From the NCBI RefSeq assembly GCF_001899645.1, contig NZ_MKVV01000027.1, positions 1-64,000 on the forward strand: a stretch of 64,000 nt of DNA. The letters run 5' to 3'. Positions 26,351-35,313 of this stretch are shown here, piece by piece. This stretch comes from Pseudonocardia sp. 73-21. GTDB taxonomy: Bacteria; Actinomycetota; Actinomycetes; Mycobacteriales; Pseudonocardiaceae. Both the position numbers and the translations under genes were made by a program. The notes below the pieces were generated by a model that saw nothing but the letters and a program-made list of their open reading frames with translations, was not told the DNA's origin and did not search any database. Position 1 is the first letter of the stretch. The number at the start of each line of letters is the position of its first letter.

Positions 26351-26414
26351 GTGATCGTCGGGAGTGGGCACCGGCGGCCGGATGCGGCCGCCGGTGCCCG
26401 GTCCCGGTGATCAC
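26351..26414. repeat. 64-bp GTGATC...GATCAC hairpin element (copy 1)
   Basis: GTGATC at 26351-26356 and GATCAC at 26409-26414 bound an imperfect palindrome whose core is the strong 14-bp stem listed separately. Size and termini match elements at 40711, 40916 and 55319, so I treat it as a dispersed family member that here may also serve as a terminator. Confidence 0.55.
26366..26399. terminator. Strong bidirectional hairpin between phasin and dtd
   Basis: GGGCACCGGCGGCC (26366-26379) pairs perfectly with GGCCGCCGGTGCCC (26386-26399) around a 6-base loop. It lies between convergent genes and probably terminates both. No U-run follows, which is common in high-GC actinobacteria. Confidence 0.7.
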
Positions 26415-26422
26415 GAGCCTTC

Positions 26423-26845
26423 TCAGGCCTCGACGAGCACCGTGAACGGGCCGTCGTTCACCGACTCGACGGCCATGTCGGCGCCGAACACCCCGGTGGC
26501 CACGGTGGCCCCGCGTTCCCGCAGCGCGGCCACCACCGTGTCCACCAGCGGCTCCGCCTGCGCTCCGCCGGCCGCCGCCGACCAGGACGGGCGTCGTCCC
26601 TTGCGGGTGTCGCCGTAGAGCGTGAACTGGCTGATCACCAGCAGTGGCGCGCCCGCCTCCGCGCAGGACCGCTCGCCGTCGAGGATCCGCAGCTCGTGCA
26701 GCTTGCGCGCCATCACTCCCACGGCGTCGGCCGTGTCGTCGCGGTGGACGCCGAGCAGCACCAGCAGACCCGGCCCGATCTCGCCGACCACCTCGCCACC
26801 CACGGTCACCGACGCGCGGGTGACCCGGGCCGCCACCGCTCTCAT
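26423..26845 (-). CDS. dtd: D-aminoacyl-tRNA deacylase
   Basis: A 140-residue enzyme that hydrolyses D-amino acids mischarged on tRNA. The [17 protein letters not shown] block (active-site Thr and backbone) and the C-terminal [18 protein letters not shown] block are both intact, and the length is normal. The ATG follows GGAGGCGGC. It lies 34 bases downstream of the methyltransferase gene on the same strand. Confidence 0.95.
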   Translation of the reverse strand: MRAVAARVTRASVTVGGEVVGEIGPGLLVLLGVHRDDTADAVGVMARKLHELRILDGERSCAEAGAPLLVISQFTLYGDTRKGRRPSWSAAAGGAQAEPLVDTVVAALRERGATVATGVFGADMAVESVNDGPFTVLVEA

Positions 26846-26879
26846 GCCGCCTCCGCGGGAGGGCCTGCGTCGGCGCGCC

Positions 26880-28385
26880 TCACGAGGACGGCAACAGCAG
26901 CCCGTGCCGCACGAGCTCGCGCACCGCGGGCAGGGTGGCGGCCACCAGCTCGTCGGCGGGGCGGTCGTGGGCGAAGGCGAGCAGCTCCACCAGGTCGCGC
27001 AGGGGCAACGCCCCCGAGCAGCCGGCGAGCAGGGCCGCGGCGGGCTCGTCCACCTCGTGGCGCCAGCGCGGGCCGTCCGTCCGGGCCACCGCGGCGCCGG
27101 CCTCGGCCCACCCCTCGGCGCCCGGCTCGGCCCGGTGATCGGCCCAGCGCTCCAGCACCACCGACGGCGCGACGGTCAGCCGGGCGTCGAGCAGCGCGTC
27201 GTCGCCCGCGTGGGCGCGCAGCCAGTCGACGCGGTCGAGCCAGCCCTCCACCTCGGGGCCGAGCGGGTCGTCGACGGCGCCGGGCAGGTCCTCGAACACG
27301 ACCGTTCCGGGGCCGTCCGTGCGCCCCTCGTCCGGCCTGCGGAGCGTGATCATCCCGAACCCGATCGCCTCCACCCGGGCGGCGTCCATCCAGTCCAGCC
27401 ACGCACCGGCCTGGGCGCGGGCGGTGGGGGAGGCCAGGTCCAGCCCGGCGTCGCGCTGCCAGGTGCCGACGTGCAGGTCCGGGTCGGCCACCTCGCGCTG
27501 GATGATCCACGCGTCGACGCCGTCCGGCAGCCAGGAGCGCACCCGGTCGGGCCAGTCCTCGCCGCGGACGTGCAGCCACGACCCCAGCAGCTGTGCCACC
27601 CCGCCGGGCTCCAGGTACCCGGGCAGGTCCGCGATCAGCGCGGCCAGCGCGGCGTCACCGTCCTGGCCGGAGTCGCGGTAGACGTAGTCGACGCGGGCCG
27701 GCCCCGGCACGAACGGCGGGTTGGACACGATCTGGTCGAAGCGGCGCCCGGCGACGGGTTCCATCCACGGACCTTCGACGAGCTCGACGTCGAGGTCGTT
27801 CAGCGCGAACGTGGCCCGCGCCAGCGCCAGTGCGCGGGGTGCGAGGTCCGTGCCGGTCACCGCGCGGGCGTGCCGTGTGGCGTGCAGCGCCTGCACCCCG
27901 CAGCCGGTGCCCAGGTCCAGCAGTGACCCGACGGGGCGGCGCACGGTGGCCGCGGCCAGGGTGAGCGACGCCGCGCCGACGCCGGTGACGTGGTCGCGGT
28001 CCTGGCGGCGCAGGTCCAGGTCCGAGAGCACCCACCAGTCGCTGCCCGGCTCGTCCCCGGCGTCGACCCCGTAGGGGCGCAGGTCGAGCACGGCGCGCCA
28101 GCCGTCGCCGTCGCGGGCCAGCAGCCCGGCGGCCTCCAGCGCCGAGGGCGTCCCCAGCGCGGCCGTCACGGCGGCGTCGCCCTCCACCGCGCCGAGCAGC
28201 AGCAGCCGGACGAGCACACCCAGCTCCCCGCCGCCGGCGGCGGCGCGGAACGCGGGCTCGACCTCGCCCCGGCCCAGCGCGGCGTGGGCGCCCGGGCCGA
28301 GCAGGTCGCGCACGCCGTCGGTGGTGTAGCCGGCCGTCGTCAGGGCGGTGCGGAGGGCGTCGGCGGTGGAGGGGGAGAGCAGCAC
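26880..28385 (-). CDS. Class I SAM-dependent methyltransferase (DUF7059-type N-terminus)
   Basis: A 501-residue protein. After about 140 N-terminal residues of a winged-helix-like DUF7059 region come motif I ([13 protein letters not shown]) and a D/N-P-P-F type motif (SNPPF near 221) that marks methylation of a planar amino group in RNA, DNA or protein glutamine. A 170-residue C-terminal extension follows. I chose GTG 28385 because GGGGAG lies nine bases before it; GTG 28406 is possible. The target is unknown. Confidence 0.78.
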   Translation of the reverse strand: MLLSPSTADALRTALTTAGYTTDGVRDLLGPGAHAALGRGEVEPAFRAAAGGGELGVLVRLLLLGAVEGDAAVTAALGTPSALEAAGLLARDGDGWRAVLDLRPYGVDAGDEPGSDWWVLSDLDLRRQDRDHVTGVGAASLTLAAATVRRPVGSLLDLGTGCGVQALHATRHARAVTGTDLAPRALALARATFALNDLDVELVEGPWMEPVAGRRFDQIVSNPPFVPGPARVDYVYRDSGQDGDAALAALIADLPGYLEPGGVAQLLGSWLHVRGEDWPDRVRSWLPDGVDAWIIQREVADPDLHVGTWQRDAGLDLASPTARAQAGAWLDWMDAARVEAIGFGMITLRRPDEGRTDGPGTVVFEDLPGAVDDPLGPEVEGWLDRVDWLRAHAGDDALLDARLTVAPSVVLERWADHRAEPGAEGWAEAGAAVARTDGPRWRHEVDEPAAALLAGCSGALPLRDLVELLAFAHDRPADELVAATLPAVRELVRHGLLLPSS

Positions 28386-28417
28386 GGAGCGAGTCTCCCC
28401 GATCACGCCGCCCGCCC

Positions 28418-28837
28418 TCACAGCACCGTGCCCCGCAGCAGGCTGATCCGCGAGTGCCCGGGATTGCCGTCCCACTTCTCCGCCGAGATGTGGTGTGTCA
28501 GGTCGTCGAAGAACGCCAGCCGCTCGGTGTCGCGGGTGCGGGCGGTGAGCCGGTCGGCGATCTGGTGGCGGGTGATGCCCATCAACCAGCCCCCGACCGG
28601 CCCGCGCCGGGGATCGGGCGTGGCCCGGCCGCGCCACGCCCGCACGAACACCTGCTGCGTGACGTCCTCGGCGTCGTGGTGCTCGCGCAGGCGGCGCAGC
28701 GCGAAACCGTGCACGACGGCCGCGTGCCGGTCGTAGAGCTCGCGCAGCGCGGCCGGGTCCCCGGCGAGGAAGCGTTCGACGACCGGGTCGGCCGCAGCCC
28801 GGGTCGGGAACGGTCGCGCGTAGCGGCGCTCGCTCAC
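28418..28837 (-). pseudogene. ECF sigma factor truncated after region 2
   Basis: The 139-residue frame has an intact sigma-70 region 2 (LYDRHAAVVHGFALRRL, DAEDVTQQVFVRAWRG, GWLMGITRHQIADRL). After TARTRDTERL it switches to an unrelated tail and stops, with no region 4. Without region 4 it could not recognise a -35 element, so I regard it as a broken gene or a fusion remnant. GTG at 28837 is the best start, without a clear ribosome site. Confidence 0.65.
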
Positions 28838-28995
28838 CCCATGATCACCCGATCGGCTCGCTGGTGTCGTCGGACGCCGCCGCGCGACGTCCACGTCAGC
28901 CAACCGCACCCGCGCCGGGGTCGCGAGACGATCAGGGTGGGCCGTCGGTTCGCGGTCCCTCCTGGATGCACCCGCCGCGCAGTAGGCTCTCCGCC

Positions 28996-29577
28996 GTGCC
29001 ACTGAGCCTGAGCCAGGACGCCGAGTCCGACGCGCTGCTGGACCGCGACCCCCTCGCGCTGCTGATCGGGATGCTGCTCGACCAGCAGATCCCGATGGAG
29101 CACGCCTTCTGGTCGCCCGCGGAGCTCGCCCGGCGGCTGGGCCGCGACGCCCTCGACGCCCGCGAGATCGCCGGGTACGACCCCGAGGCGTTCATCGCGA
29201 TCTTCGCGACGCCGCGGGCGCTGCACCGCTACCCGAAGTCGATGGGCGGCCGAGTCCAGGTGCTGTGCCAGGCGATCGTCGACTCCTACGACGGTGACGT
29301 CACGCTGATCTGGCGCGACGTCACCGACGGCAAGGAGCTGTACGCGCGGCTGCTCGCCCTGCCCGGGTTCGGCGCGCAGAAGGCGCAGATCTTCACCGCG
29401 CTGCTCGGCAAGCAGCGCGGGATCACGCCCGACGGGTGGCGCGAGGCCGCGGGCGGCTACGGCGAGGACGGCGTGTTCAAGTCGGTCGCCGACGTCGTCT
29501 CGCCCGCCACGCTGGGCAAGGTGCGCGAGTACAAGCAGGCGCAGAAGGCGGCGAAGAAGGCGGCCGCATCGGGGTGA
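28996..29577 (+). CDS. HhH-GPD-type base excision repair protein
   Basis: A 193-residue protein annotated in actinobacteria as an HhH-GPD-type DNA repair protein. LLIGMLLDQQIPMEHAFWSP resembles the first helices of the glycosylase fold and LLALPGFGAQKAQIFTALL the helix-hairpin-helix. It is shorter than Nth or MutY and lacks the C-terminal 4Fe-4S cysteines. The C-terminus is Lys/Ala-rich. The start is GTG 28996. Glycosylase activity is inferred from the family only. Confidence 0.75.
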   Translation: MPLSLSQDAESDALLDRDPLALLIGMLLDQQIPMEHAFWSPAELARRLGRDALDAREIAGYDPEAFIAIFATPRALHRYPKSMGGRVQVLCQAIVDSYDGDVTLIWRDVTDGKELYARLLALPGFGAQKAQIFTALLGKQRGITPDGWREAAGGYGEDGVFKSVADVVSPATLGKVREYKQAQKAAKKAAASG

Positions 29578-29595
29578 CGGTCTAGCATCGCCGGT

Positions 29596-29997
29596 GTGCA
29601 CCAGGTTCCCGAGACCCGTCGCGATGTGCGCGTCATCGATCCCGACCAGGTGTGCGACGCCACCGCCGTGCTCGCCGACACCGGGCAGGTGCAGCACGCC
29701 GCCACGGTGCTCGACGCGCTGGGCGACGTCCACCGCCTGAGCATCCTGCTCGCGCTGCACCACGCCGGCGACCTCTGCGTCTCCGACCTCGCGTTCGCCG
29801 TCAAGATGAGCGACAGCGCGGTGTCGCACGCCCTGCGACTGCTGCGCGCCCACGGCATGGTCACCGCCCACCGCGAGGGCCGGCTGGTGCGCTACCGCGT
29901 CACCGGGGGGCTCACCGAGCGGCTGCTCGACGTCGTGTCCGAGGGCGTCGTCGGGGAGGTCGTCCTGCACGTCCACGACGCGACAACACATGAGTGA
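29596..29997 (+). CDS. ArsR/SmtB family metal-sensing repressor
   Basis: A 133-residue winged-helix repressor. [26 protein letters not shown] contains the alpha-3 metal motif region (Cys61, Asp64) and the recognition helix. The C-terminus adds HVHDATTHE, a His-rich tail reminiscent of Ni/Co sensors such as NmtR. It lies directly upstream of cbiMNQO, so derepression by Co(II) or Ni(II) is a natural inference, although an exporter is the commoner target. GTG 29596 is the start. Confidence 0.8.
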   Translation: MHQVPETRRDVRVIDPDQVCDATAVLADTGQVQHAATVLDALGDVHRLSILLALHHAGDLCVSDLAFAVKMSDSAVSHALRLLRAHGMVTAHREGRLVRYRVTGGLTERLLDVVSEGVVGEVVLHVHDATTHE

Positions 29998-30004
29998 ATG
30001 TTCA
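29995..30004. promoter_or_regulatory. Candidate ArsR operator TGAATGTTCA
   Basis: TGAA and TTCA arms around TG overlap the stop codon of the ArsR gene and lie about 70 bases before cbiM. ArsR/SmtB sites usually carry TGAA...TTCA-type arms, so this short imperfect palindrome may be part of the operator. Confidence 0.35.
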
Positions 30005-30071
30005 GCCTTGCAAGTGGCGTGAACGGCACATAGGGTCCCGAACCGGACAGTCGACGATCCGGGGAGCCCGC

Positions 30072-30746
30072 ATGCACATCGCCGAGGGGTATCTGCCGCC
30101 CCTGCACGCCGTCGCGTGGACCGTGGTCGCCGCCCCGTTCGTGGTGCACGGGGCCCGTGCCGTGGTCCGCCAGGTCCGCGACGAGCCCGAGACGAAGCTG
30201 CTGCTCGGCGCGGCCGGGGCGTTCAGCTTCGTGCTGTCGGCGCTGAAGATCCCGTCGGTCACGGGGTCGAGCTCGCACCCCACCGGCACGGGGCTCGGGG
30301 CGGTGCTGTTCCGGCCCCCGGTGATGGCGCTGCTCGGTACGATCGTGCTGATGTTCCAGGCGCTGCTGCTGGCCCACGGCGGCATCACGACGCTCGGGGC
30401 CAACGCGTTCTCGATGGCGATCGTCGGGCCCTGGATGGCCTATGGGGTCTACCGGCTCGTGAAGCGCCTCGGTGGTGGCCTCACCCCCGCGGTGTTCCTC
30501 GCCGCGTCGCTCGCGGACCTCGCCACCTACTGCATGACGTCCGTGCAGCTCGCGCTCGCGTACCCGGACCCCGCGTCGGGCGTGCTCGGGTCGGTCGTGA
30601 AGTTCGGGTCGATCTTCGCGATCACCCAGATCCCCCTGGCGGTCAGCGAGGGGCTGCTCACCGTCCTGATCGTCCGGCTGCTCGTGAAGGTCAGCCCGGC
30701 CGAGCTCATCCGGCTGGGTGTCCTGCGTCGACCCGTGGAGGCCTGA
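30072..30746 (+). CDS. cbiM: Cobalt/nickel ECF transporter S component CbiM
   Basis: A 224-residue membrane protein starting [10 protein letters not shown]. The N-terminal Met-His pair is the metal ligand of CbiM/NikM, and [17 protein letters not shown] is the second conserved block. About seven hydrophobic segments follow. It captures Co(II) or Ni(II) at the membrane for the CbiNQO module encoded downstream. ATG 30072 is fixed by the need for His2. Confidence 0.93.
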   Translation: MHIAEGYLPPLHAVAWTVVAAPFVVHGARAVVRQVRDEPETKLLLGAAGAFSFVLSALKIPSVTGSSSHPTGTGLGAVLFRPPVMALLGTIVLMFQALLLAHGGITTLGANAFSMAIVGPWMAYGVYRLVKRLGGGLTPAVFLAASLADLATYCMTSVQLALAYPDPASGVLGSVVKFGSIFAITQIPLAVSEGLLTVLIVRLLVKVSPAELIRLGVLRRPVEA

Positions 30747-30747
30747 G

Positions 30748-31035
30748 GTGTCCCGTTCCACACTGATCAACTGGCTGATCGTGCTGGCCGTGGTCGCCCT
30801 CGCCGCCGTGCCGCTGTTCCTGGGCAGCGCCACCGGCTTCGGCGGCGCCGACGGGATCGCGGCCGCGCAGATCGAGGCGGCGAACCCCGGGTTCGAGCCC
30901 TGGTTCACGCCGTTCTTCGAGCCGTCGCCGGAGACGGCGTCGGGGCTGTTCGCGCTGCAGGCCGCGATCGGCGCCGGGTTCCTGGGCTACTTCTTCGGGG
31001 TCGCGCGCACCCGTCGTCGCCTGAACCGGGACTGA
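30748..31035 (+). CDS. cbiN: Cobalt transport protein CbiN
   Basis: A 95-residue protein with two membrane helices and an extracytoplasmic loop. FGGADGIAAAQI and the motif NPGFEPWFTPFFEPSPETASGLFALQA are typical of CbiN, and favour cobalt over nickel specificity. GTG 30748 lies one base after the cbiM stop; its stop shares a base with the cbiQ ATG. Confidence 0.92.
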   Translation: MSRSTLINWLIVLAVVALAAVPLFLGSATGFGGADGIAAAQIEAANPGFEPWFTPFFEPSPETASGLFALQAAIGAGFLGYFFGVARTRRRLNRD

Positions 31036-31769
31036 TGCACTCCCTCGACGCGCTCGCCTACACCAACCCCTGGCGGCGCCGGCACCCCGCGGAGAAGGCG
31101 GCGCTCGCGCTCGGCCTGCTCTCGTGCGCGGTCGTACTGCCGCCGTGGCCGGGTGCTCTGCTCGTCGGGGGCGTGGCGCTGGTCGTGCTGCTCGGGCCCG
31201 TGGCCCTGCGTCCGGCGCAGGTGTGGCGGGCCGTCCGCGCGCCGCTGGTGTTCATCGCGGTCGGGTCGGTTCCGCTGCTGGTGGCTGTCGGCGGAGCCGT
31301 GCTCGTCCGGTTCGAGCCGGCCGGCGCCGGGCCGGCCCTCGCGCTGGCCGGCCGGGCGTTCGCCGCCCTGCTGGGCCTGGTGCTGTTCGCGGCCACCACC
31401 CCGCTCGCCGACACGCTGCCCCGCCTGGAGCGGCTCGGGGTGCCCGCGGCCGTCACGGAGATCGCCTCCTTGATCTACCGGCTGCTGTTCCTGCTGCTCG
31501 ACACGATCGCAGGAGTCCGGGAGGCCCAGGCAGGGCGGCTCGGGTTCCGCACCTGGCGCACCACCTACCGCTCGGTCGCCGGGCAGTCCGGTGCGGTGTT
31601 CGTCGGGTCGTTCGACCGGGCACGCCGCCTCGAGCAGGGGCTCGCGCTGCGCGGCTACACCGGCTCGCTGCGGGTGCAGGTGGAGGCGCGTCCGGTGTCG
31701 TGGCGGTTCCTGGCGGTGACGGCGGTGGTGCTGGCGGGCGTCGTCACGGCCGCGATGGTGCTCGGATGA
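31035..31769 (+). CDS. cbiQ: ECF transporter T component CbiQ
   Basis: A 244-residue transmembrane coupling protein. It contains an Ala-Arg-Gly-type coupling motif region (REAQAGRLGFR) and the second (ALRGYTGS), which contact the ATPase, between about five helices. It links CbiMN to the CbiO ATPase and overlaps both neighbours. Confidence 0.92.
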   Translation: MHSLDALAYTNPWRRRHPAEKAALALGLLSCAVVLPPWPGALLVGGVALVVLLGPVALRPAQVWRAVRAPLVFIAVGSVPLLVAVGGAVLVRFEPAGAGPALALAGRAFAALLGLVLFAATTPLADTLPRLERLGVPAAVTEIASLIYRLLFLLLDTIAGVREAQAGRLGFRTWRTTYRSVAGQSGAVFVGSFDRARRLEQGLALRGYTGSLRVQVEARPVSWRFLAVTAVVLAGVVTAAMVLG

Positions 31770-32596
31770 CCCCCGTGCTCGCCGCGTCCGGGCTGGCGTT
31801 CTCCTACGAGCCCGGCCGGCCCGTCCTCACCGGGGCCGACCTGGAGCTGCACGCCGGGCGGCGCGTCGCGGTGCTGGGGCCCAACGGCGGCGGCAAGACC
31901 ACCCTGTTCCGGCTGCTCGTGGGCACCCTGGAGCCGTCCGCCGGGCAGGTGCTGCTCGACGGGGCACCCGTCCGCCGCACGCGTCGGGGGCTCACCACGC
32001 TGCGCCAGCAGGTGCAGCTCGTCCTCCAGGACCCCGACGACCAGCTCTTCGCCGCCGGCGTCGCGCAGGACGTCTCGTTCGGGCCGGTGAACATGGGGCT
32101 GCCCGCCGACGAGGTCGCCCGCCGCGTCGACGGGGCGCTCGTCGCCCTGGGCATCGCCGACCTCGCCGACCGCCCCACCCACCTGCTGTCGTTCGGGCAG
32201 AAGAAGCGCACGGCCATCGCCGGTGCGGTCGCGATGCGGCCGCGGCTGCTGGTGCTCGACGAGCCCACCGCGGGGCTGGACCCGGCCGGTGTGGAGGAGC
32301 TGCTCGTCACGCTGGCGCAGCTGCACGCGGCCGGGACGACCCCGGTGCTCTCCACCCACGACGTCGATCTCGCCCACCGCTGGGCCGACGACGTCGCCGT
32401 CGTGGCCTCCGGCGTGGTGCGCACCGGACCCGCCGACGCGGTGCTCGCCGACGCCGACCTGCTGCGTTCCGCCCGGCTCGGCCCGGCCTGGGCTCCGGCG
32501 GTGCACCGCCTGCTGGCCCGGGTCGGGTGGCCGACCCGTCCCCGCACCGCCGCGGAGCTGCACGAGGTGCTCGCCGAGGTTCTTTCCGAACGGTGA
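31766..32596 (+). CDS. cbiO: ECF transporter ATP-binding protein CbiO
   Basis: A 276-residue ABC ATPase that powers cobalt/nickel uptake. Walker A is GPNGGGKTT near 35, the Q-loop reads VLQDPDDQLFA, the signature is LLSFGQKKR, and Walker B is LLVLDEPT with D-loop GLDP. The signature variant LSFGQK is usual for ECF ATPases. ATG 31766 overlaps the cbiQ stop (ATGA). Confidence 0.94.
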   Translation: MTPVLAASGLAFSYEPGRPVLTGADLELHAGRRVAVLGPNGGGKTTLFRLLVGTLEPSAGQVLLDGAPVRRTRRGLTTLRQQVQLVLQDPDDQLFAAGVAQDVSFGPVNMGLPADEVARRVDGALVALGIADLADRPTHLLSFGQKKRTAIAGAVAMRPRLLVLDEPTAGLDPAGVEELLVTLAQLHAAGTTPVLSTHDVDLAHRWADDVAVVASGVVRTGPADAVLADADLLRSARLGPAWAPAVHRLLARVGWPTRPRTAAELHEVLAEVLSER

Positions 32597-32723
32597 CGCG
32601 CCCCGGGCCCGGCAGGCGGTCCCGGAGGGTGGATGGCACGATGAAACACGGCGGGGGACCCGATGTCGTGGGTCGTCCAACACCCGCCGCGACGGCGCCC
32701 CCGGGCGCCAGCGAGGAGTGACG

Positions 32724-33038
32724 GTGAGCGACGCTCAGCGTTCGGTGGATCCCGTTCTGATCACGGATGCACCGATGTCCTACGAGCAGGAACTGGCTGC
32801 CCGCAAGCACCGCTACAAGATCATGATGGGCATGCGGGTCCCGCTCATGATCCTGGCGGCGATCTTCTACACGATCCCGTGGTTGGCCGTGACCCTGCTG
32901 ATCATCTCGATCCCGCTGCCGTGGATGGCGGTGCTGATCGCCAACGACCGGCTGCCGCGCAAGCGCGAGGACGTCAACAAGTACCAGGGCGAGGCGAGGC
33001 AGCTCGAGGCCCGGGAGCACCCGGTCATCGAGGGCTGA
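32724..33038 (+). CDS. DUF3099 family membrane protein
   Basis: A 104-residue protein with an N-terminal ITDAPMSYEQELAARKHRY block and two hydrophobic helices (near 38-58 and 60-78) followed by IANDRLPRKRED. This is the actinobacterial DUF3099 family, function unknown. GTG 32724 follows GAGGAG. A second, shorter member is at 54348. Repeat array A begins 13 bases after the stop. Confidence 0.85.
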   Translation: MSDAQRSVDPVLITDAPMSYEQELAARKHRYKIMMGMRVPLMILAAIFYTIPWLAVTLLIISIPLPWMAVLIANDRLPRKREDVNKYQGEARQLEAREHPVIEG

Positions 33039-33049
33039 CCGGTACCACA

Positions 33050-33115
33050 CCCGCGAGTCGGCGCTTTTCCGCGCGCGAGTCGGCGGTATTCAGCGCGCGA
33101 GTCGGCGATTTTCGG
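33050..33115 (+). repeat. Array A of the 22-bp CGCGAGTCGG repeat (3 units)
   Basis: The core CGCGAGTCGG occurs at 33052, 33074 and 33096, spaced exactly 22 bases, with linkers of the type CGNTTTTCCGCG. It follows the DUF3099 stop in sense orientation and contains the stop codon of the minus-strand PfkB gene. Bases 33050-33071 are an exact inverted copy of 34093-34114 in array B. Confidence 0.9.
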
Positions 33116-33965
33116 TGGGCGCCGGCGGCCGCGCCCCCGACCGTCCGACGGCACGGGCCGCCGCGGCGCACCCGGACCGCAGGGCGGCCTCCGGCCCGGC
33201 CCCGTCGAGCCAGGCCACCAGCAGACCGGCGTCGAACGCGTCCCCGGCGCCTGTGGCGTCCACGACGTCGACGGCAGTGGTGCCCGTCGACCAGGTCCCG
33301 CGTCTGTCGTGCCAGGTGGCCCCGTCGCCCGCGCACGTGGCGGCCACCGCAGTGACGTCGCGGAGCAGGGTGTCGGCCCCGCCCAGCGCCGTCAGCTCGT
33401 CGGCGTTGGGGAGCAGGAGATCCGCCCCGCGGACCCACTCCCGGAACGCGCGCGTCAGGGCGGGCGCGGCCTGCGGGTCCACCGACGTGCTGATCCCGGC
33501 CGCACGGGCGGCCTCCAGCGCCGCGAGCCCGGCCGCGCGCGACGAGGGATCGAGCAGGACGTAACCCGAGAGGTGCAGGTGGTCGGCGTCGAGGTCCGGG
33601 ACGTCGGTGGGCCGGAGGTGCGCCGCGGCGCCGCGGTCCGAGAGCAGCGTGCGGTCGCCGTCGCCGAGCAGGGCCACGACGGTGCAGGTCGGGTGGTGCG
33701 GGTCGACGGCCAGCACCGGAAGCACGCCGGCCGTGCGGAGCTCGTCGGCCGCCGCGCGCCCGGCCGGATCGTCGCCGACGCGCCCCACCAGAGTCACGTC
33801 CGCGCCGAGGTGGGCGAGCCACGCCGCGGTGTTCGCGCCCGCCCCGCCGGCGGTCGTCCGGATGCGGGCGGGGACGTCGGCGCCGGGCACGGCGGGTCGT
33901 GACGGTTCCACCAGCACGTCGACGGCCACGTCACCCACCACGACGATCCTGGGTGCGCTGCTCAC
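33090..33965 (-). CDS. PfkB family carbohydrate/nucleoside kinase, probably pseudouridine kinase
   Basis: A 291-residue ribokinase-fold enzyme. The N-terminal GDVAVDVLVEP and GGAGANTAAWLAHLGA blocks bind substrate, and DATGAGDAFDAG carries the anion hole and catalytic Asp (about 242). It lies just downstream of psuG on the same strand, so phosphorylation of pseudouridine is the likely role. GTG 33965 is the start. The last 10 or so residues (PTENRRLAR) are read from repeat array A, where the stop lies. Confidence 0.82.
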   Translation of the reverse strand: MSSAPRIVVVGDVAVDVLVEPSRPAVPGADVPARIRTTAGGAGANTAAWLAHLGADVTLVGRVGDDPAGRAAADELRTAGVLPVLAVDPHHPTCTVVALLGDGDRTLLSDRGAAAHLRPTDVPDLDADHLHLSGYVLLDPSSRAAGLAALEAARAAGISTSVDPQAAPALTRAFREWVRGADLLLPNADELTALGGADTLLRDVTAVAATCAGDGATWHDRRGTWSTGTTAVDVVDATGAGDAFDAGLLVAWLDGAGPEAALRSGCAAAARAVGRSGARPPAPTENRRLAR

Positions 33966-34014
33966 GTCGCCGCCGCGGGAGGGCGGTGGACAGCGCCCCG
34001 TCCGGACCTGGCCG

Positions 34015-34114
34015 TCGACTCATTCACCGAAGACCGCCGACTCGCGGGCCCGGAACCGCCGACTCGCGCGCCGGAAACCGCCGACTCGCGCACGGAAAAG
34101 CGCCGACTCGCGGG
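34015..34114 (-). repeat. Array B of the 22-bp CGCGAGTCGG repeat (4 units plus 1 degenerate)
   Basis: Reading the minus strand, cores occupy 34112-34103, 34090-34081, 34068-34059 and 34046-34037, with a degenerate one at 34024-34015. All are spaced 22 bases. The array starts three bases after the psuG stop and ends about 50 bases before the PfkB start, so it fills the gap between the two genes. Confidence 0.9.
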
Positions 34115-34115
34115 G

Positions 34116-35048
34116 TCATGGGGCGACCAGGGCCACCGCGACCTGCGCCGCCAGACCCGCGTTGGCCAGCACCAGCGCCAGGTTCGTCCGCAGGCTCGCA
34201 CCTTCGCTGCCGGCGTGGAAGTGCTCCAGCAGCGCGGGGGTGACGTCCTTGCCGGTGACGCCGCGCTCGGTGAGCAGCGCGAGCCCCTCGGCAAGCAGCC
34301 GGTCGTGCAGGGCCGCGTCGAGCTCGTCGGCCTCCGGGACGGGCTGGGCCAGCACCGCCCCGGCCGCGGACCCGAGCGCGGTGTGGGCGCGCCACACGGC
34401 GGCGGCCTCGGCGGGGGAGTCGATCCGCCAGGGCACGGCGTGGCCGGAGTCGCGCCGGTAGAAGCCGGGGAAGGCGTCGGTGCCGTAGCCCAGCACCGGC
34501 ACGGACTCGGTCTCCAGCACCTCCAGGGTGGCGGCGACGTCGAGGATCGACTTCACCCCCGAGCAGACGACGAACACTCCGGTGCCGGCGAGCGCGCCGA
34601 GGTCGGCCGAGACGTCCCAGGTGTCGCGGGCGCCGCGGTGCACGCCACCGAGCCCGCCGGTGGCGAACAGCGCCACCCCGGCGGCGTGGGCGAGGGTGGC
34701 GGTGGCGGCCACCGTGGTGGCGCCGTCGCGGCCGAGCCCGACGGCGACGCCGAGGTCGCGCGCGGAGAGCTTGACGAGGTCGCCGGAGCACACGCGGTCC
34801 AGCTCGGCGGCCGAGAGCCCGACGCGCGGCACCCCGTCCAGCACGGCGACGGTGGCGGGCACCGCGCCGTGGGCGCGGACGGCGGCCTCGATGTCGTCGG
34901 CGGCCGTGCGGTTGGCCGGGGCGGGCAGGCCGTGGGCGAGGATCGTGCTCTCCAGCGCGACGACGGCGCGTCCGGAGGCCAGGGTGTCGGCCACCTCGGG
35001 GGAGGTCCGGACGAGGGAGCGGGAGACGGGAGCTGACACGTGGGGCAT
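34116..35048 (-). CDS. psuG: Pseudouridine-5'-phosphate glycosidase
   Basis: A 310-residue enzyme that reversibly splits pseudouridine 5'-phosphate to uracil and ribose 5-phosphate. VALESTILAHGLP near the start, VKLSARDLGVAV (catalytic Lys region), ATGGLGGVHRGA and VCSGVKSILDVAATLE are all conserved. The start is uncertain among ATG 35060, 35051 and 35048 and GTG 35039. I chose 35048, which gives the usual length. The start region overlaps the divergent DUF3039 gene's start region. Confidence 0.9.
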   Translation of the reverse strand: MPHVSAPVSRSLVRTSPEVADTLASGRAVVALESTILAHGLPAPANRTAADDIEAAVRAHGAVPATVAVLDGVPRVGLSAAELDRVCSGDLVKLSARDLGVAVGLGRDGATTVAATATLAHAAGVALFATGGLGGVHRGARDTWDVSADLGALAGTGVFVVCSGVKSILDVAATLEVLETESVPVLGYGTDAFPGFYRRDSGHAVPWRIDSPAEAAAVWRAHTALGSAAGAVLAQPVPEADELDAALHDRLLAEGLALLTERGVTGKDVTPALLEHFHAGSEGASLRTNLALVLANAGLAAQVAVALVAP

Positions 35049-35058
35049 CATGTACGAC

Positions 35059-35307
35059 ATGGCCACCCAGGTGCTGCCCGACGTCGAGACCCGCCCCGAG
35101 GGCACCGACACAACGGGCAACGACGAGCCCAAGATGTTCCACTACGTGAAGAAGAACAAGATCACCGAGAGCGCGGTGCTGGGCAACCTGGTGCAGGCGC
35201 TGTGCGGGGAGACGTTCCCGGTCACGCGCTCGCCCAAGCCCGGGTCGCCGGTCTGCCCGGACTGCAAGAAGATCTACGACGGTCTGCGGCCCGGCGGGGA
35301 CTCCTGA
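35059..35307 (+). CDS. DUF3039 family small zinc-ribbon-like protein
   Basis: An 82-residue protein of the actinobacterial DUF3039 family. HYVKKNKITESAVLGNLVQALCGE and a later VCPDCKKIY supply Cys residues that could bind zinc. Function unknown. ATG 35059 or 35050 could start it. It is divergent from psuG and only a few bases away, and is followed closely by a methyltransferase gene. Confidence 0.85.
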   Translation: MATQVLPDVETRPEGTDTTGNDEPKMFHYVKKNKITESAVLGNLVQALCGETFPVTRSPKPGSPVCPDCKKIYDGLRPGGDS

Positions 35308-35313
35308 CCCGAC

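Noticed and set aside
29998..30071. Cobalamin riboswitch before cbiM
   Set aside because: Only 74 bases are available and no B12-box-like sequence is seen.
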